This document shows, one piece after another, positions 25,756 through 34,195 of a stretch of DNA of 64,000 nt. This DNA comes from an uncultured Clostridia bacterium (GTDB lineage Bacteria > Bacillota > Clostridia > Christensenellales > Borkfalkiaceae). Position 1 is the stretch's first letter; the number at the start of each line of letters is the position of its first letter. The stretch is from the NCBI GenBank assembly GCA_944341075.1, contig CALVLV010000003.1:37470-101469 (forward strand), in the 5' to 3' direction. The notes beneath the pieces were generated by a model that was given only the letters and a program-made list of their open reading frames with translations, was not told where the DNA came from and did not search any database. The position numbers and the translations under genes are program-made.

Positions 25756-27114
25756 ATGTTCCCTTACGATCTCAGCGGCAAAAATAAATACTACACCCTG
25801 TACGGGCGGCTGCGGGGCGACGTTCTGTGCGGCAGGCTTAAGGCGGGCGAAAAGCTGCCTTCAAAGCGTTCGCTTGCCGCCGACCTGGGCGTCAGCGTGG
25901 TCACCGTGCAGACGGCGTACGACCAGCTGCTTGCCGAAGGCTACATTTACTCTCGCCCGCGCAGCGGATACTATGTGTGCGCGGTAGATATTCAGCCTGC
26001 GGAAGTCAGACACCCCGTTCCGCCTGCCGAGCCTGCAAAACCGCAGTATGCAGCCGACTTTGTGCACGGCAGCGCCCCTGCCGAACTGTTTCCGTTCTCG
26101 TCGTGGGCAAAGCTCATGCGCTCGGTGCTCTCCGATTGCGGCGAACACCTCCTCGAGCGCGTTCCCTCCGAAGGCGACGGCGAGCTAAGGTCTGCCGTGG
26201 CCTCGTACCTGTACCGCGCGCGCGGCATTTCGGTCGATCCCTGCTATATCGTGATAGGTGCGGGCGCCGAACAGCTCTACGGCACCATACTCCAGCTTGT
26301 CGGCCGCGACAAGCTTTATGCCGTGGAAAACCCCGGATACAGAAGGATTTCCGAAACTTATGCATTAAACGGCGCGCGCTGCGTTCCCGTGCCCGTCACC
26401 GAAGGCGGCATGGATGTTGAGGACGCTATCGCCTCGGGAGCTGACGTTCTGCACATTTCGCCCGCTCACCAGTTCCCCACGGGCGCCGTAATGCCTGCGT
26501 CTGCCCGCGTAAAGCTTATAAATTATGTGCGCGAACGGGGCGGATATATAGTGGAGGACGACTATGATAGCGAATTCCGCCTGTACGGTAAGCCTCTGCA
26601 GAACATGTATGCCCTCTGCCCCGAAAACGTAATATACGTAAACACCTTTTCAAAGACGCTCGCCGCCTCTATGCGCATGGGCTATATGGTACTGCCGCCG
26701 CAGTTGTACAGGCGGTATGCAGAACTTTTCGGGCGCACTTCCTCGGCGGTGCCGCTGTTCGAACAGAAGGCGCTTGCGCGCATGATAGAGGGAGGGGGCT
26801 TTGAAAGGCACATCAACAGATTGCGCAACTACTACCGCGGCGTGCGCGGGGCGCTTATGGCTAAGCTGGAAAATTATTCCGTGCCCCACACCGTCTGCGA
26901 CAGTGGCGGAGGCCTTCACTTCACCGTGCGCTTTCCCCCGGCGGTGTCGGACGAGTGTATAAAGCGCCGCGCCCTGGCGGCTGGCATAAACGTGCGCTGC
27001 CTTTCAGACTATCTGCTCACTCCGCTTAAAGGATACGGCGGCGCCGCCGTGGTAAACTACTCCGGCATAACGCTTGCCGCCGCAAACGCGCTGGCGCTGC
27101 CGGAAATAAATTAA
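25756..27114 (+). CDS. MocR/PdxR-family transcription regulator
   Basis: 452 residues. N-terminal GntR winged helix (about 10-75; LKAGEKLPSKRSLAADLGVSVVTVQTAYDQL), then a fold-type I aminotransferase-like domain (about 110-450). The PLP-lysine region is VIYVNTFSKTLAASMRMGYMV, with VEDDYDSEFR before it. Such proteins sense PLP and control vitamin B6 or related genes. The operator motif shared with the kinase gene at 30217 supports a B6 role; pdxS/pdxT are not in the window. The next features on the plus strand are unrelated. Confidence 0.9.
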   Translation: MFPYDLSGKNKYYTLYGRLRGDVLCGRLKAGEKLPSKRSLAADLGVSVVTVQTAYDQLLAEGYIYSRPRSGYYVCAVDIQPAEVRHPVPPAEPAKPQYAADFVHGSAPAELFPFSSWAKLMRSVLSDCGEHLLERVPSEGDGELRSAVASYLYRARGISVDPCYIVIGAGAEQLYGTILQLVGRDKLYAVENPGYRRISETYALNGARCVPVPVTEGGMDVEDAIASGADVLHISPAHQFPTGAVMPASARVKLINYVRERGGYIVEDDYDSEFRLYGKPLQNMYALCPENVIYVNTFSKTLAASMRMGYMVLPPQLYRRYAELFGRTSSAVPLFEQKALARMIEGGGFERHINRLRNYYRGVRGALMAKLENYSVPHTVCDSGGGLHFTVRFPPAVSDECIKRRALAAGINVRCLSDYLLTPLKGYGGAAVVNYSGITLAAANALALPEIN

Positions 27115-27117
27115 AAT

Positions 27118-27156
27118 AAGGGGCGCAGCCGTGCTTGCACGGCTGCGCCCCTTTCC
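27118..27156 (+). terminator. Terminator after mocR
   Basis: GGGGCGCAGCCGTG-CTTG-CACGGCTGCGCCCC followed by TTTCC. Confidence 0.8.
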
Positions 27157-27204
27157 TATTCCGTAAGGCAGTTCTGTCTGCCCGTCTTGTTCGTCTTTTT
27201 TCGC

Positions 27205-27330
27205 TTACGCCTTGAATATGTTGGTAAGCGCAAGGTAATAGCGTAAAGTGGTCTTAAAGTCGTTGTTGTTTTCTGCGCACCTGCGCTCTACATTTTCATA
27301 CATATCCCTGAATATTCTTGTAAAAATCAT
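27205..27330 (-). CDS. Small basic peptide (41 aa), second gene of a two-peptide unit
   Basis: The start at 27330 is set by GAGGTGAC 7-8 bases upstream; a longer in-frame version from 27405 has only a poor ribosome site. The 41-residue product begins MIFTRIFRDMYENVERR and ends YYLALTNIFKA. It is amphipathic with mixed charge and carries one Cys. It lies 167 bp downstream of the 34-residue peptide gene on the same strand. No family recognised. Candidate roles are a toxin-like, signalling or regulatory peptide; none is shown. Confidence 0.5.
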   Translation of the reverse strand: MIFTRIFRDMYENVERRCAENNNDFKTTLRYYLALTNIFKA

Positions 27331-27497
27331 ATCTGTCACCTCATTATTTACTTGATTTTTCTTCTCTTTTTTTGTCTTGCAGTCTGCCGCGGTGTTGCGG
27401 CACATCGCCTTTGCGGATGTTTTTTCTTTCTGTGAATACGGTTCCTGCGCCTGCGCCCGTTTTAAAGGTGCGGCTCCAATGTAAAATTTTAAGGCAA

Positions 27498-27602
27498 TTA
27501 GTCGTTGCCGCAGCCGAGCACTTCGTACGAGAGGGGCTCTACGCCATATTCGCTCTTGTTGTCGCCGTCTTCAAGTTCGTTCAGCATATCGTAAATAGAC
27601 AT
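27498..27602 (-). CDS. Small acidic peptide (34 aa), first gene of a two-peptide unit
   Basis: 34 codons from ATG at 27602 to TAA at 27498, preceded by the very strong AAGGAGGTTGCAGAT. The product starts MSIYDMLNELEDGDNKSEYG and ends LSYEVLGCGND. An acidic leader-like N-terminus followed by a short C-terminal GCG motif recalls ribosomal peptide precursors (RiPPs), but no maturation enzyme or exporter is adjacent. It is transcribed from the promoter at 27660-27688, which carries a dyad operator. Too small for family assignment. Confidence 0.6.
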   Translation of the reverse strand: MSIYDMLNELEDGDNKSEYGVEPLSYEVLGCGND

Positions 27603-27659
27603 ATCTGCAACCTCCTTTTTCATGTTCTTGTCTCAGGTTCCTTCCCTGATTCCGCTATC

Positions 27660-27736
27660 AGTATAGCATTGATATTTTTGTTAGTCAATAACATTATTAA
27701 AAATTTTTAAAATTTCGATTATGTTATTTACTAACA
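27660..27736 (-). promoter_or_regulatory. Promoter and paired TGTTA-N5-TAACA operators of the peptide unit
   Basis: Minus-strand TTGACT (27683-27688), 17 bases, TATACT (27660-27665). Two perfect dyads of the same form, TGTTAGTCAATAACA (27679-27693) and TGTTATTTACTAACA (27722-27736), are centred 43 bp apart, about four helical turns. The first covers the -35 box. This suggests cooperative repression by an unidentified dimeric regulator. Confidence 0.75.
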
Positions 27737-28008
27737 TAATAATATGATAATGCCGATTATTTTTGTGAATTTAACGTGCAATTGTGTACAAGTTGTCAAA
27801 AAGTTTCAATAAAATTTAAACTTAACATTTTCTTTCGACATTCTTATAACCAGTTTTTCAATACTTAAACATCAGATAAAAAAACAAATTTTGCGGCAAT
27901 GTCAACATTGCAAAAATTGAACTGTTTTGTGCGGTTTTTATGGCATACTCTTGACGGGGCTCTGTGTTTGCGTTATAATTATATAAAATAATATCGAGGG
28001 GGAAATTT
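27737..28008 (+). promoter_or_regulatory. Intergenic region with the ade promoter
   Basis: TTGACG (27951-27956), 17 bases, TATAAT (27974-27979) and GAGGGGG before the ATG. The rest is A+T-rich without a gene. Confidence 0.75.
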
Positions 28009-29742
28009 ATGGCCGAAAATATCAGGCTTGAAGAACTCAGGCGCCTGTGCGACGTAGCCGCCGGCAGGTGCAAGGCGGATATAGTAATAAAAAATGCCCG
28101 CTGGCTGGACGTGTTCAATGCGCGGCTTGAAGAGGGCGACATCGCCATCTGCGGCGGCAAGATAGCCGGCACGGGCAGTTACGAAGGCGAGGCCGAATAC
28201 GACTTTGCCGGCAAAGTGGTCACACCCGGACTCATAGACGGGCATATGCATATAGAGAGCACTCAGCTCTCTCCCGAAGAGTTTGCCGCGCTCGCCGTTC
28301 CGCACGGCACTACCCTGGTAATAGCCGACCCGCACGAAATAGTCAACGTCTGCGGGCTGGCGGGTGCCGACTACATAAGGCGCGCGGCTGCGCGCACTCC
28401 GCTTGAAGTAAAGCTCATGTTGCCATCGTGCGTGCCCGCAACGCCGTTTGAAACAAGCGGCGCCGTGATCGACTCGTTTGAAACGTCGGCCGCATTGCGC
28501 AGCAGCAACTTTTTCGGCCTGGGCGAAATGATGAACTACCCCGCAGTCGCGGCAGGCGACGGCGAAGTGCTTAAAAAGGTAGTCGCCGCCCGCCTTGAAG
28601 ATAAGCTTATAGACGGCCATGCCCCGGCAATGAGCGGAAAAGACCTCAACGCTTACGTGGGGGCGGGCATCTACACCGACCACGAGTGCGACACCGCAGA
28701 GGAGGCGGCAGAAAAGGTTTCGCACGGAATGTATGTTCTCCTGCGCGAAGGTTCGGCCTCGCACGACCTTAAAAATCTTCTGCCCGCGGTAAACGAATAT
28801 AATTTCCGCAGGTTTGCCATCTGCACAGACGACAGGCACGCCGACGACCTTGCGGCGGAAGGGCACCTTGATAACGCCCTGCGCCTTGCCGTAAAGTGCG
28901 GCCTTAAGGGCGAGGTCGCCGCCGTAATGTGCACGCTCAACGCCGCCGAATGTTACCGCCTTCATGGCAAGGGCGCCATTGCGCCCGGCTACGATGCCGA
29001 CCTTGCCGTGTTCGACGACCTCTCTTCCTTCAGGTGCGCGGCTGTGTTCAAGGGCGGCAGGCTGGTAGCGGAGGAGGGCCGAGCGCTGTTTTCGGGCAGA
29101 ATGCCGCTGCCCGCCGCGGTAAAAAATACGGTAAACGCCGCGCCCGTCTCTGCGGCAACGTTCACCATAAAGTTAAAGGACAGGCGCGCGCACGTCATAG
29201 GCCTCATTCCCAACACGCTGGTAACGCAGAACCTGGTGGAGGAGGTGGAAAGCCGCGGCGGAGACGTCTGCCTTGAAGGCACCGATATCCTTCGCCTTGC
29301 CGTAGTTGAAAGGCACTTTGCCAGCGGCAGGGTGGGCCTGGGGTTTGTAAAGGGCTTCGGCCTTAAAAACGGCGCGGCTGCCACTACCGTCTCGCACGAC
29401 AGCCACAATATAATCGTCGTGGGCGACGATAAGCGCGCCATGGCAGAGGCGGTGGAACAACTCCGCAAAACGGGCGGCGGCATGGTGCTGGTGCATGGCG
29501 GCAAAGTCACCTCCGTTCCGCTGGATATAGCCGGGCTTATGAGCAGCGCCCCCGCGCGGCAGCATGCGCAGCTTTTGGAGGAGCTGTACAAACAGTCGTA
29601 CGCCGCAGGCGTAAATCCCGATATAGAGGGGTTCATGACGCTCTCCTTCCTCGGTCTTGCGGTCATCCCTCAGCTCCGCCTTACAGACAGGGGCCTGTTC
29701 GATGTGAACGCCTTCGGCTTTACCTCTGTAGACGCCGACTGA
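28009..29742 (+). CDS. ade: Adenine deaminase
   Basis: 577 residues. Hydrolyses adenine to hypoxanthine and ammonia (purine salvage). Amidohydrolase metal ligands appear as LIDGHMHIES (HxH), with the conserved PHEIVNVCG, DGHAPAMSGKDLNAY and DDRHADDL blocks. The C-terminal adenine-deaminase domain contains the SHDSHNIIVVGDD signature. Length and domain order match bacterial Ade. It stands alone between a promoter and a terminator at about 29819. Confidence 0.96.
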   Translation: MAENIRLEELRRLCDVAAGRCKADIVIKNARWLDVFNARLEEGDIAICGGKIAGTGSYEGEAEYDFAGKVVTPGLIDGHMHIESTQLSPEEFAALAVPHGTTLVIADPHEIVNVCGLAGADYIRRAAARTPLEVKLMLPSCVPATPFETSGAVIDSFETSAALRSSNFFGLGEMMNYPAVAAGDGEVLKKVVAARLEDKLIDGHAPAMSGKDLNAYVGAGIYTDHECDTAEEAAEKVSHGMYVLLREGSASHDLKNLLPAVNEYNFRRFAICTDDRHADDLAAEGHLDNALRLAVKCGLKGEVAAVMCTLNAAECYRLHGKGAIAPGYDADLAVFDDLSSFRCAAVFKGGRLVAEEGRALFSGRMPLPAAVKNTVNAAPVSAATFTIKLKDRRAHVIGLIPNTLVTQNLVEEVESRGGDVCLEGTDILRLAVVERHFASGRVGLGFVKGFGLKNGAAATTVSHDSHNIIVVGDDKRAMAEAVEQLRKTGGGMVLVHGGKVTSVPLDIAGLMSSAPARQHAQLLEELYKQSYAAGVNPDIEGFMTLSFLGLAVIPQLRLTDRGLFDVNAFGFTSVDAD

Positions 29743-30216
29743 GCTGTTTTTGCGTAAACATTGCGGCGGCCGTGCCGGCTGACAGCCGATAATTTCAGTG
29801 TAAGTGTTTTAACGTATATGCCCGCGGTGCAATGCTTGCGCCGCGGGCATTTTTGCGTAGCAAAAACTCCGTACTGTTCGGGCATTTTTTGCAAAAAAGC
29901 CGCAAGGCCGCCTTTCGGCAGCCTTGCGGGGAGAAAAAAAGGATTTTGTTTTGGACGAAGGTTTTGCCTCCCTCGCCCACGCATCACATATAGTATAGCG
30001 CGCGGTTGCAAAAAATTCCGCACAGAGTTGTAATAAATTGGTAAAATTTTGTGCTTTGCGCATTTTTTTAAGCCTGCAATCGGCGGCGCCTTAAAATCTG
30101 GTATTATCAAATTATCTTTATCTGGGTATTACATTAATATCAGATTTGTCTATAATAGTTTATATACTGCGGCGGCAAGGCCGCTGCTTTAAAAAAGTTT
30201 ATAAAGGAGTTTACTT
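29743..30216. other. Gene-free stretch with terminators and the pyridoxal kinase control region
   Basis: Holds the ade terminator (TGCCCGCGGTGCAA/TTGCGCCGCGGGCATTTTT, 29819-29855), a second stem CCGCAAGG.../...CCTTGCGG (29899-29929) followed by A-run, and the operator region described separately. No coding sequence seen. Confidence 0.6.
30099..30156 (+). promoter_or_regulatory. Promoter of pyridoxal kinase with two GGTATTA direct repeats
   Basis: GGTATTA at 30100-30106 and 30125-30131, spaced 25 bp, lie just upstream of TATAAT (30151-30156). The second copy overlaps a weak -35 (ATTACA), the geometry of an activator site. The same motif flanks the mocR start. Confidence 0.6.
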
Positions 30217-31032
30217 ATGCAAAGTACCGATAAAAAAATTCTCACAATTCAGGATCTTTCGTGCGTGGGGCAGTGTTCGCTTACCGTGGCGCTGCCTATT
30301 CTCTCGGCGTACGGCTACGAAACGTGCGTACTGCCCACGGCGGTGCTTTCAAACCACACCATGTTCAAAAAGTGGAGCTACCTCGACCTCACGTCAGAGG
30401 TGGAAAACATCTACTCGGTGTGGAAGGAAAACGGCTTCGCGTTCGAAGTGTTCCTTCTCGGCTACCTCGGCAAGCAGTCGCTCATGCAGCTTGCCGAAAG
30501 GGCGTTCGACGAATTTTCGGCCGAAGGCAGGCTTATAATAATCGACCCTGTATTTGCAGACAACGGCAAGCTGTACGGCGGGTTCGACATGGAGTATGTA
30601 AAGGCCATGGCGCACCTTATCCGCCGCGCGGACATAATTGTGCCCAACGTCACCGAGGCGTGCTTTTTAACGGGCACCGAATATAAAACGGAATACGGAA
30701 GGGAGTATGTGGAAGGGCTTTTAGACGCCCTTTCAAAGCTCACGGGCGCAACTGCGGTGGTCACTGGCGTGGAGCTTGGCGGCATGATAGGCGAGGCAAT
30801 CCGCAGGGACGGAAAAACCGAATACGTAATTGGCGAAAAGCTGCCGGGGTGCAGACACGGCACGGGTGATATATTTGCCTCTGTGTTCACTGCCGAATAT
30901 CTTTCGTCAAATTCGCTCACTGCGGCGGCAGGGGCGGCGTCGGCGTTTGTTCAGGACTGCCTGAGGCAGACGCCTGAAAGCCACTTCTACGGCACTGTGT
31001 TCGAAAAGATCCTCCGCGCTCAGCGCAGGTAA
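30217..31032 (+). CDS. pdxY: Pyridoxal/pyridoxamine kinase
   Basis: 271 residues of the ribokinase-like PdxK/PdxY/ThiD family. ILTIQDLSCVGQCSLTVALPIL is the N-terminal substrate strand typical of pyridoxal kinases. IIIDPVFADNGKLYGGFD, VPNVTEACFLTG and the anion-hole CRHGTGDIFASV (catalytic Asp) complete the site. It phosphorylates B6 vitamers to PLP. AAAGGAG precedes the ATG. Control by the MocR/PdxR protein encoded 3 kb upstream is suggested by the shared operator motif. The exact orthologue group (PdxK or PdxY) is uncertain. Confidence 0.9.
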   Translation: MQSTDKKILTIQDLSCVGQCSLTVALPILSAYGYETCVLPTAVLSNHTMFKKWSYLDLTSEVENIYSVWKENGFAFEVFLLGYLGKQSLMQLAERAFDEFSAEGRLIIIDPVFADNGKLYGGFDMEYVKAMAHLIRRADIIVPNVTEACFLTGTEYKTEYGREYVEGLLDALSKLTGATAVVTGVELGGMIGEAIRRDGKTEYVIGEKLPGCRHGTGDIFASVFTAEYLSSNSLTAAAGAASAFVQDCLRQTPESHFYGTVFEKILRAQRR

Positions 31033-31116
31033 TTTCCTGCTATGCGTTGCACGGTTTAAAATTGCAGGTATTTGCGGCATATATGCCGCTCAATTGCAGG
31101 TAATTTTTAAAATTTA

Positions 31117-31160
31117 AGGGGCGGGGTGCGCGCAAAAAGCGCGCACCCCGCCCCGTTCTT
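31117..31160. terminator. Bidirectional terminator between kinase and lysR genes
   Basis: GGGGCGGGGTGCGCGC-AAAAA-GCGCGCACCCCGCCCC with A/T-rich flanks on both sides, serving the two converging genes. A perfect 16-bp palindrome GCGGCATATATGCCGC lies just before it (31074-31089). Confidence 0.8.
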
Positions 31161-31165
31161 TATTT

Positions 31166-32044
31166 TCAGTTATTGCACAGGTTTTTAAGCTCTGCTAAAA
31201 AGGCCTCTGCCGAAGGGGAAAACACGGCAAACTTTTTCCATATAACGTCGGCATGGTTGTAAATGGGCGGCTCCAGCGGCTTAAAGCACAGTCCGCCGCC
31301 CCCGGTGTTTACTATCCCCTCAAGCCCCAGCGCGTAGCCCGCGCCCTCTTCCGCAAGCTGCGACCCCACATACAGCAGGTTGTATGTGGCGGCAATGTCC
31401 GTCTCCTCGGCGGGCATGCCCAGCCACTCGGCTATCATGCCGCGCGCATGCGATTGGTCGGAAGTTATCAGCGGCTTGCCGCGCAGGTCGTCGGGTGTGA
31501 TATAGTCACGCCCTGCAAGTTCGTCGTCCCTTTTTATAAGTACGCCCCACCTGTCTCTGTGCTTAAGGCGGAGGCAGTTGTATGCCGAAGTGTCGGGCAA
31601 GTCAAGCGTTATGCCAAAGTCTATAAGTCCCCTGTCAAGCTTTTCCAGCACGGCAGAACTGTCGCCGCTGAAAAAGCGGAACCTCACCTTTGGGTGCCTG
31701 CCCCGTATGTTCAGTGCGGCGGCTATAACGTCGCGCACGGCGGGCGATTCCCCGCCGCCTATGCGCACTTCTCCCGCAAGTTCGCTGGCGGGCGCGCTTA
31801 CCTCGGCAACCGTCTTTTCGTATAGCTCCAGCATCTCCTCCGCGCGCTTTTTAAGCAGCCTGCCCCGCTCGGTAAGCGTTATCCTGCGGCTGCCCCGTTC
31901 GAACAGCGCACCGCCCACCTCGTTTTCAAGATTCTGCATCTGGCGCGAAAGGCTGGGCTGGGTAATGTAAAGATATTCCGCCGCGCCCGAAATGCTGCCC
32001 TGCTGCGCCACCGCCAAAAAATATTTCAGTTCCCTCAGTTCCAT
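31166..32044 (-). CDS. LysR-family transcription regulator
   Basis: 292 residues. The N-terminal winged helix-turn-helix is standard (MELRELKYFLAVAQQGSISG, AAEYLYITQPSLSRQMQNLE, RITLTERGRLLKKRAEEML). The effector domain follows from about residue 90. It is divergent from an acetyltransferase gene; the promoters face each other with -35 boxes 27 bp apart, so it may control that neighbour. The effector is unknown. Confidence 0.93.
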   Translation of the reverse strand: MELRELKYFLAVAQQGSISGAAEYLYITQPSLSRQMQNLENEVGGALFERGSRRITLTERGRLLKKRAEEMLELYEKTVAEVSAPASELAGEVRIGGGESPAVRDVIAAALNIRGRHPKVRFRFFSGDSSAVLEKLDRGLIDFGITLDLPDTSAYNCLRLKHRDRWGVLIKRDDELAGRDYITPDDLRGKPLITSDQSHARGMIAEWLGMPAEETDIAATYNLLYVGSQLAEEGAGYALGLEGIVNTGGGGLCFKPLEPPIYNHADVIWKKFAVFSPSAEAFLAELKNLCNN

Positions 32045-32077
32045 ATGTTTCTCCGTTCTTGCCTTGTCGGCATGTCA

Positions 32078-32164
32078 ATTATAATTGGATAGAGCCATGC
32101 CTGTCAAGTATGCTGTTGTATTACATATAGGTATTTGACATATTTTGCCCGCGGGTAATATAAT
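32078..32164. promoter_or_regulatory. Divergent promoters of lysR and the acetyltransferase gene
   Basis: Minus strand: TTGACA (32102-32107), 18 bases, TATAAT (32078-32083). Plus strand: TTGACA (32135-32140), 18 bases, TATAAT (32159-32164). Between them TGCTGTTGTATTACA has the T-N11-A form of a LysR site. Confidence 0.7.
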
Positions 32165-32186
32165 TTTGCCGTAGACAGGAGGCATT

Positions 32187-32750
32187 ATGGATACAGAGGA
32201 ATACAAGCAGATGACTGCCCGCGGAGAGTATATACAGGCAGGGGGAGAGGCACACCTTTTGATGCACTCCGCCGCGCAGGAGGCGCGCAGAATAACCTGC
32301 CGCATGAACGACGGCTACCGTACTGCCGAAGAGTTGCGCAAGCTTTTTTCATTGCTCACAGGTGCATATATAGACGAAAGTTTCGGTATATTCCCGCCCT
32401 TTTATACAGATTTCGGCAAAAATATAAGGGTGGGCAGGGGAGTGTTCATCAACTCGGGCTGCTGCTTTCAGGATCAGGGCGGCATTCGGCTGGGCGACGG
32501 CTGCCTTATCGGCCACCAGGTGGTGATAGCAACGCTCAACCACGATCTCGACCCGGCAAAACGCGGCAGCATGATCCCCAAAAAGGTCACTTTAGGAAAA
32601 AACGTGTGGGTGGGGGCGCACGCAACCATTCTCCCCGGCGTCACCGTGGGCGATAACGCCGTTATAGCCGCGGGCGCGGTGGTAACAAAGGACGTCCCCG
32701 CAGACACCGTGGTCGCCGGCGTTCCCGCCAAAATCATCAAAAAAATATAA
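32187..32750 (+). CDS. Sugar O-acetyltransferase (Maa/LacA family)
   Basis: 187 residues. The N-terminal helical Maa domain (EEYKQMTARGEYIQAGG) is followed by left-handed beta-helix hexapeptide repeats (INSGCCFQDQGGIRLGDGC to IIAAGAVVTKDVPADTVV). The catalytic His is in IATLNHDLD. AGGAGG lies before the ATG. It transfers acetyl from acetyl-CoA to a sugar hydroxyl, often as detoxification. The sugar is not known. Confidence 0.92.
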   Translation: MDTEEYKQMTARGEYIQAGGEAHLLMHSAAQEARRITCRMNDGYRTAEELRKLFSLLTGAYIDESFGIFPPFYTDFGKNIRVGRGVFINSGCCFQDQGGIRLGDGCLIGHQVVIATLNHDLDPAKRGSMIPKKVTLGKNVWVGAHATILPGVTVGDNAVIAAGAVVTKDVPADTVVAGVPAKIIKKI

Positions 32751-32926
32751 AGCCCTGCCTCGCGTTAATCGCCCGTATGATTAAAACATTTCGCGTGCGT
32801 TTAAATATAAAATAGGTTTATGGCAAAACAAATTTTTTAAAACGCTTGACTTAAAGTTAAGTTTAAGTATTAAAATTCAAAAAAGCAAAAAAATCGGTGC
32901 GGCGGTGCCCGCAAAGGAGAATTCAA

Positions 32927-34099
32927 ATGTTAGGCGATTTTTCGTATTGCAACCCCACAAAATTATATTTCGGCAAAAACGCCCTTGAAGGGCTTAAAGA
33001 AGAACTGCCCAAATACGGCAAAAACGTACTGCTTGTTTACGGCGGCGGCTCTATAAAAAAGAACGGCATATACGATAAAGTTATGGTCGTTTTAAGGGAG
33101 TGCGGCAAAACCGTGTATGAAGACGGCGGCGTAATGCCCAACCCCACGGTGGAAAAGCTGTACGAAGGCGTTCAGCGCGCACGCGACGCTAAGGCAGACT
33201 TCATTCTGGCAGTCGGCGGCGGCTCGGTGTGCGACTATTCCAAGGCCGTTTCCATCTCGGTGAACTGCAAGGAAGACCCCTGGGAAAAGTACTATATCCG
33301 CTTTGAGGATGTAGACCCCGACTGCAAAATAATACCCGTGGGCTGCGTGCTCACCATGGTGGGCACCGGCTCGGAAATGAACGGCGGCTCGGTAATAACC
33401 AACCACAAGCAAAAGCTTAAAATAGGCCACGTATTCGGCGAAAACGTATTCCCCAAATTTTCCGTGCTTGACCCCGAATTCACGTTCACCCTGCCCAGGT
33501 ATCAGATGGTGGCGGGCTTCTACGATATAATGAGCCACATCCTCGAACAGTATTTCTCGGGCGAGGACGACAACACCTCCGACTATATCTCCGAAGGCCT
33601 GCTGCGCTCGCTCATCCACAGCGCCGAAATAGCCGTAAAGAACCCCTCCGACTACGAGGCGCGCTCCAACATAATGTGGACGGCAACGTGGGCGCTGAAC
33701 ACTCTCATCGCCAAGGGCAAGTCCACCGACTGGGAGGTGCACATGATAGGCCAGGCCGTCGGCGCCCATACAGACGCCACCCACGGCATGACGCTATCTG
33801 CGGTATCCATGGCATACTACCGCGCCATTATGCCATACGGCCTTAAAAAGTTCGTGCGCTACGCCGTAAACGTGTGGGACGTGAACCCCGTCGGCAAGAC
33901 GGATGAAACCATTGCGCAGGAGGGCCTTGCCGCAATGGAGAGTTGGATGCGCCGCATCGGCCTTGTGATGAATCTTTCAGACCTCGGCGTAAAGGAAGAC
34001 ATGATAGACGGCATAGTAAAGTCCACCCTTATAATGCAGGGCGGCTATAAGGTGCTCACCGAAGACGACGTGCGCGCCATTTTAAAGGCCAGCCTGTAA
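32927..34099 (+). CDS. Iron-containing alcohol dehydrogenase (butanol-dehydrogenase type)
   Basis: 390 residues from ATG 32927, chosen for the AAAGGAG 8 bases upstream and the typical MLGDFSYCNPTKLYFG start. The NAD(P) site is VYGGGSIKKNG and VGGGSVCDYSKA. The metal ligands are in YDIMSHILEQYF (Asp, His) and HMIGQAVGAHTDATHG (two His). The length and motifs match BdhA/YugJ-like enzymes that reduce aldehydes at the end of fermentation. A transcription terminator follows at 34137. Confidence 0.93.
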   Translation: MLGDFSYCNPTKLYFGKNALEGLKEELPKYGKNVLLVYGGGSIKKNGIYDKVMVVLRECGKTVYEDGGVMPNPTVEKLYEGVQRARDAKADFILAVGGGSVCDYSKAVSISVNCKEDPWEKYYIRFEDVDPDCKIIPVGCVLTMVGTGSEMNGGSVITNHKQKLKIGHVFGENVFPKFSVLDPEFTFTLPRYQMVAGFYDIMSHILEQYFSGEDDNTSDYISEGLLRSLIHSAEIAVKNPSDYEARSNIMWTATWALNTLIAKGKSTDWEVHMIGQAVGAHTDATHGMTLSAVSMAYYRAIMPYGLKKFVRYAVNVWDVNPVGKTDETIAQEGLAAMESWMRRIGLVMNLSDLGVKEDMIDGIVKSTLIMQGGYKVLTEDDVRAILKASL

Positions 34100-34135
34100 T
34101 AGGGCAAAACACTATAATTAAACTGTAAAATTAAA

Positions 34136-34167
34136 CGCGCGCCGCGGCTGTATGCCGCGGCGCGCTC
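34136..34167 (+). terminator. Terminator between alcohol dehydrogenase and phosphatase genes
   Basis: GCGCGCCGCGGC (34137-34148) pairs with GCCGCGGCGCGC (34154-34165); flanking A+T-rich runs could serve both converging genes. Confidence 0.65.
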
Positions 34168-34195
34168 TGCGTATAAAATAATTGCCTGCCAAAAT

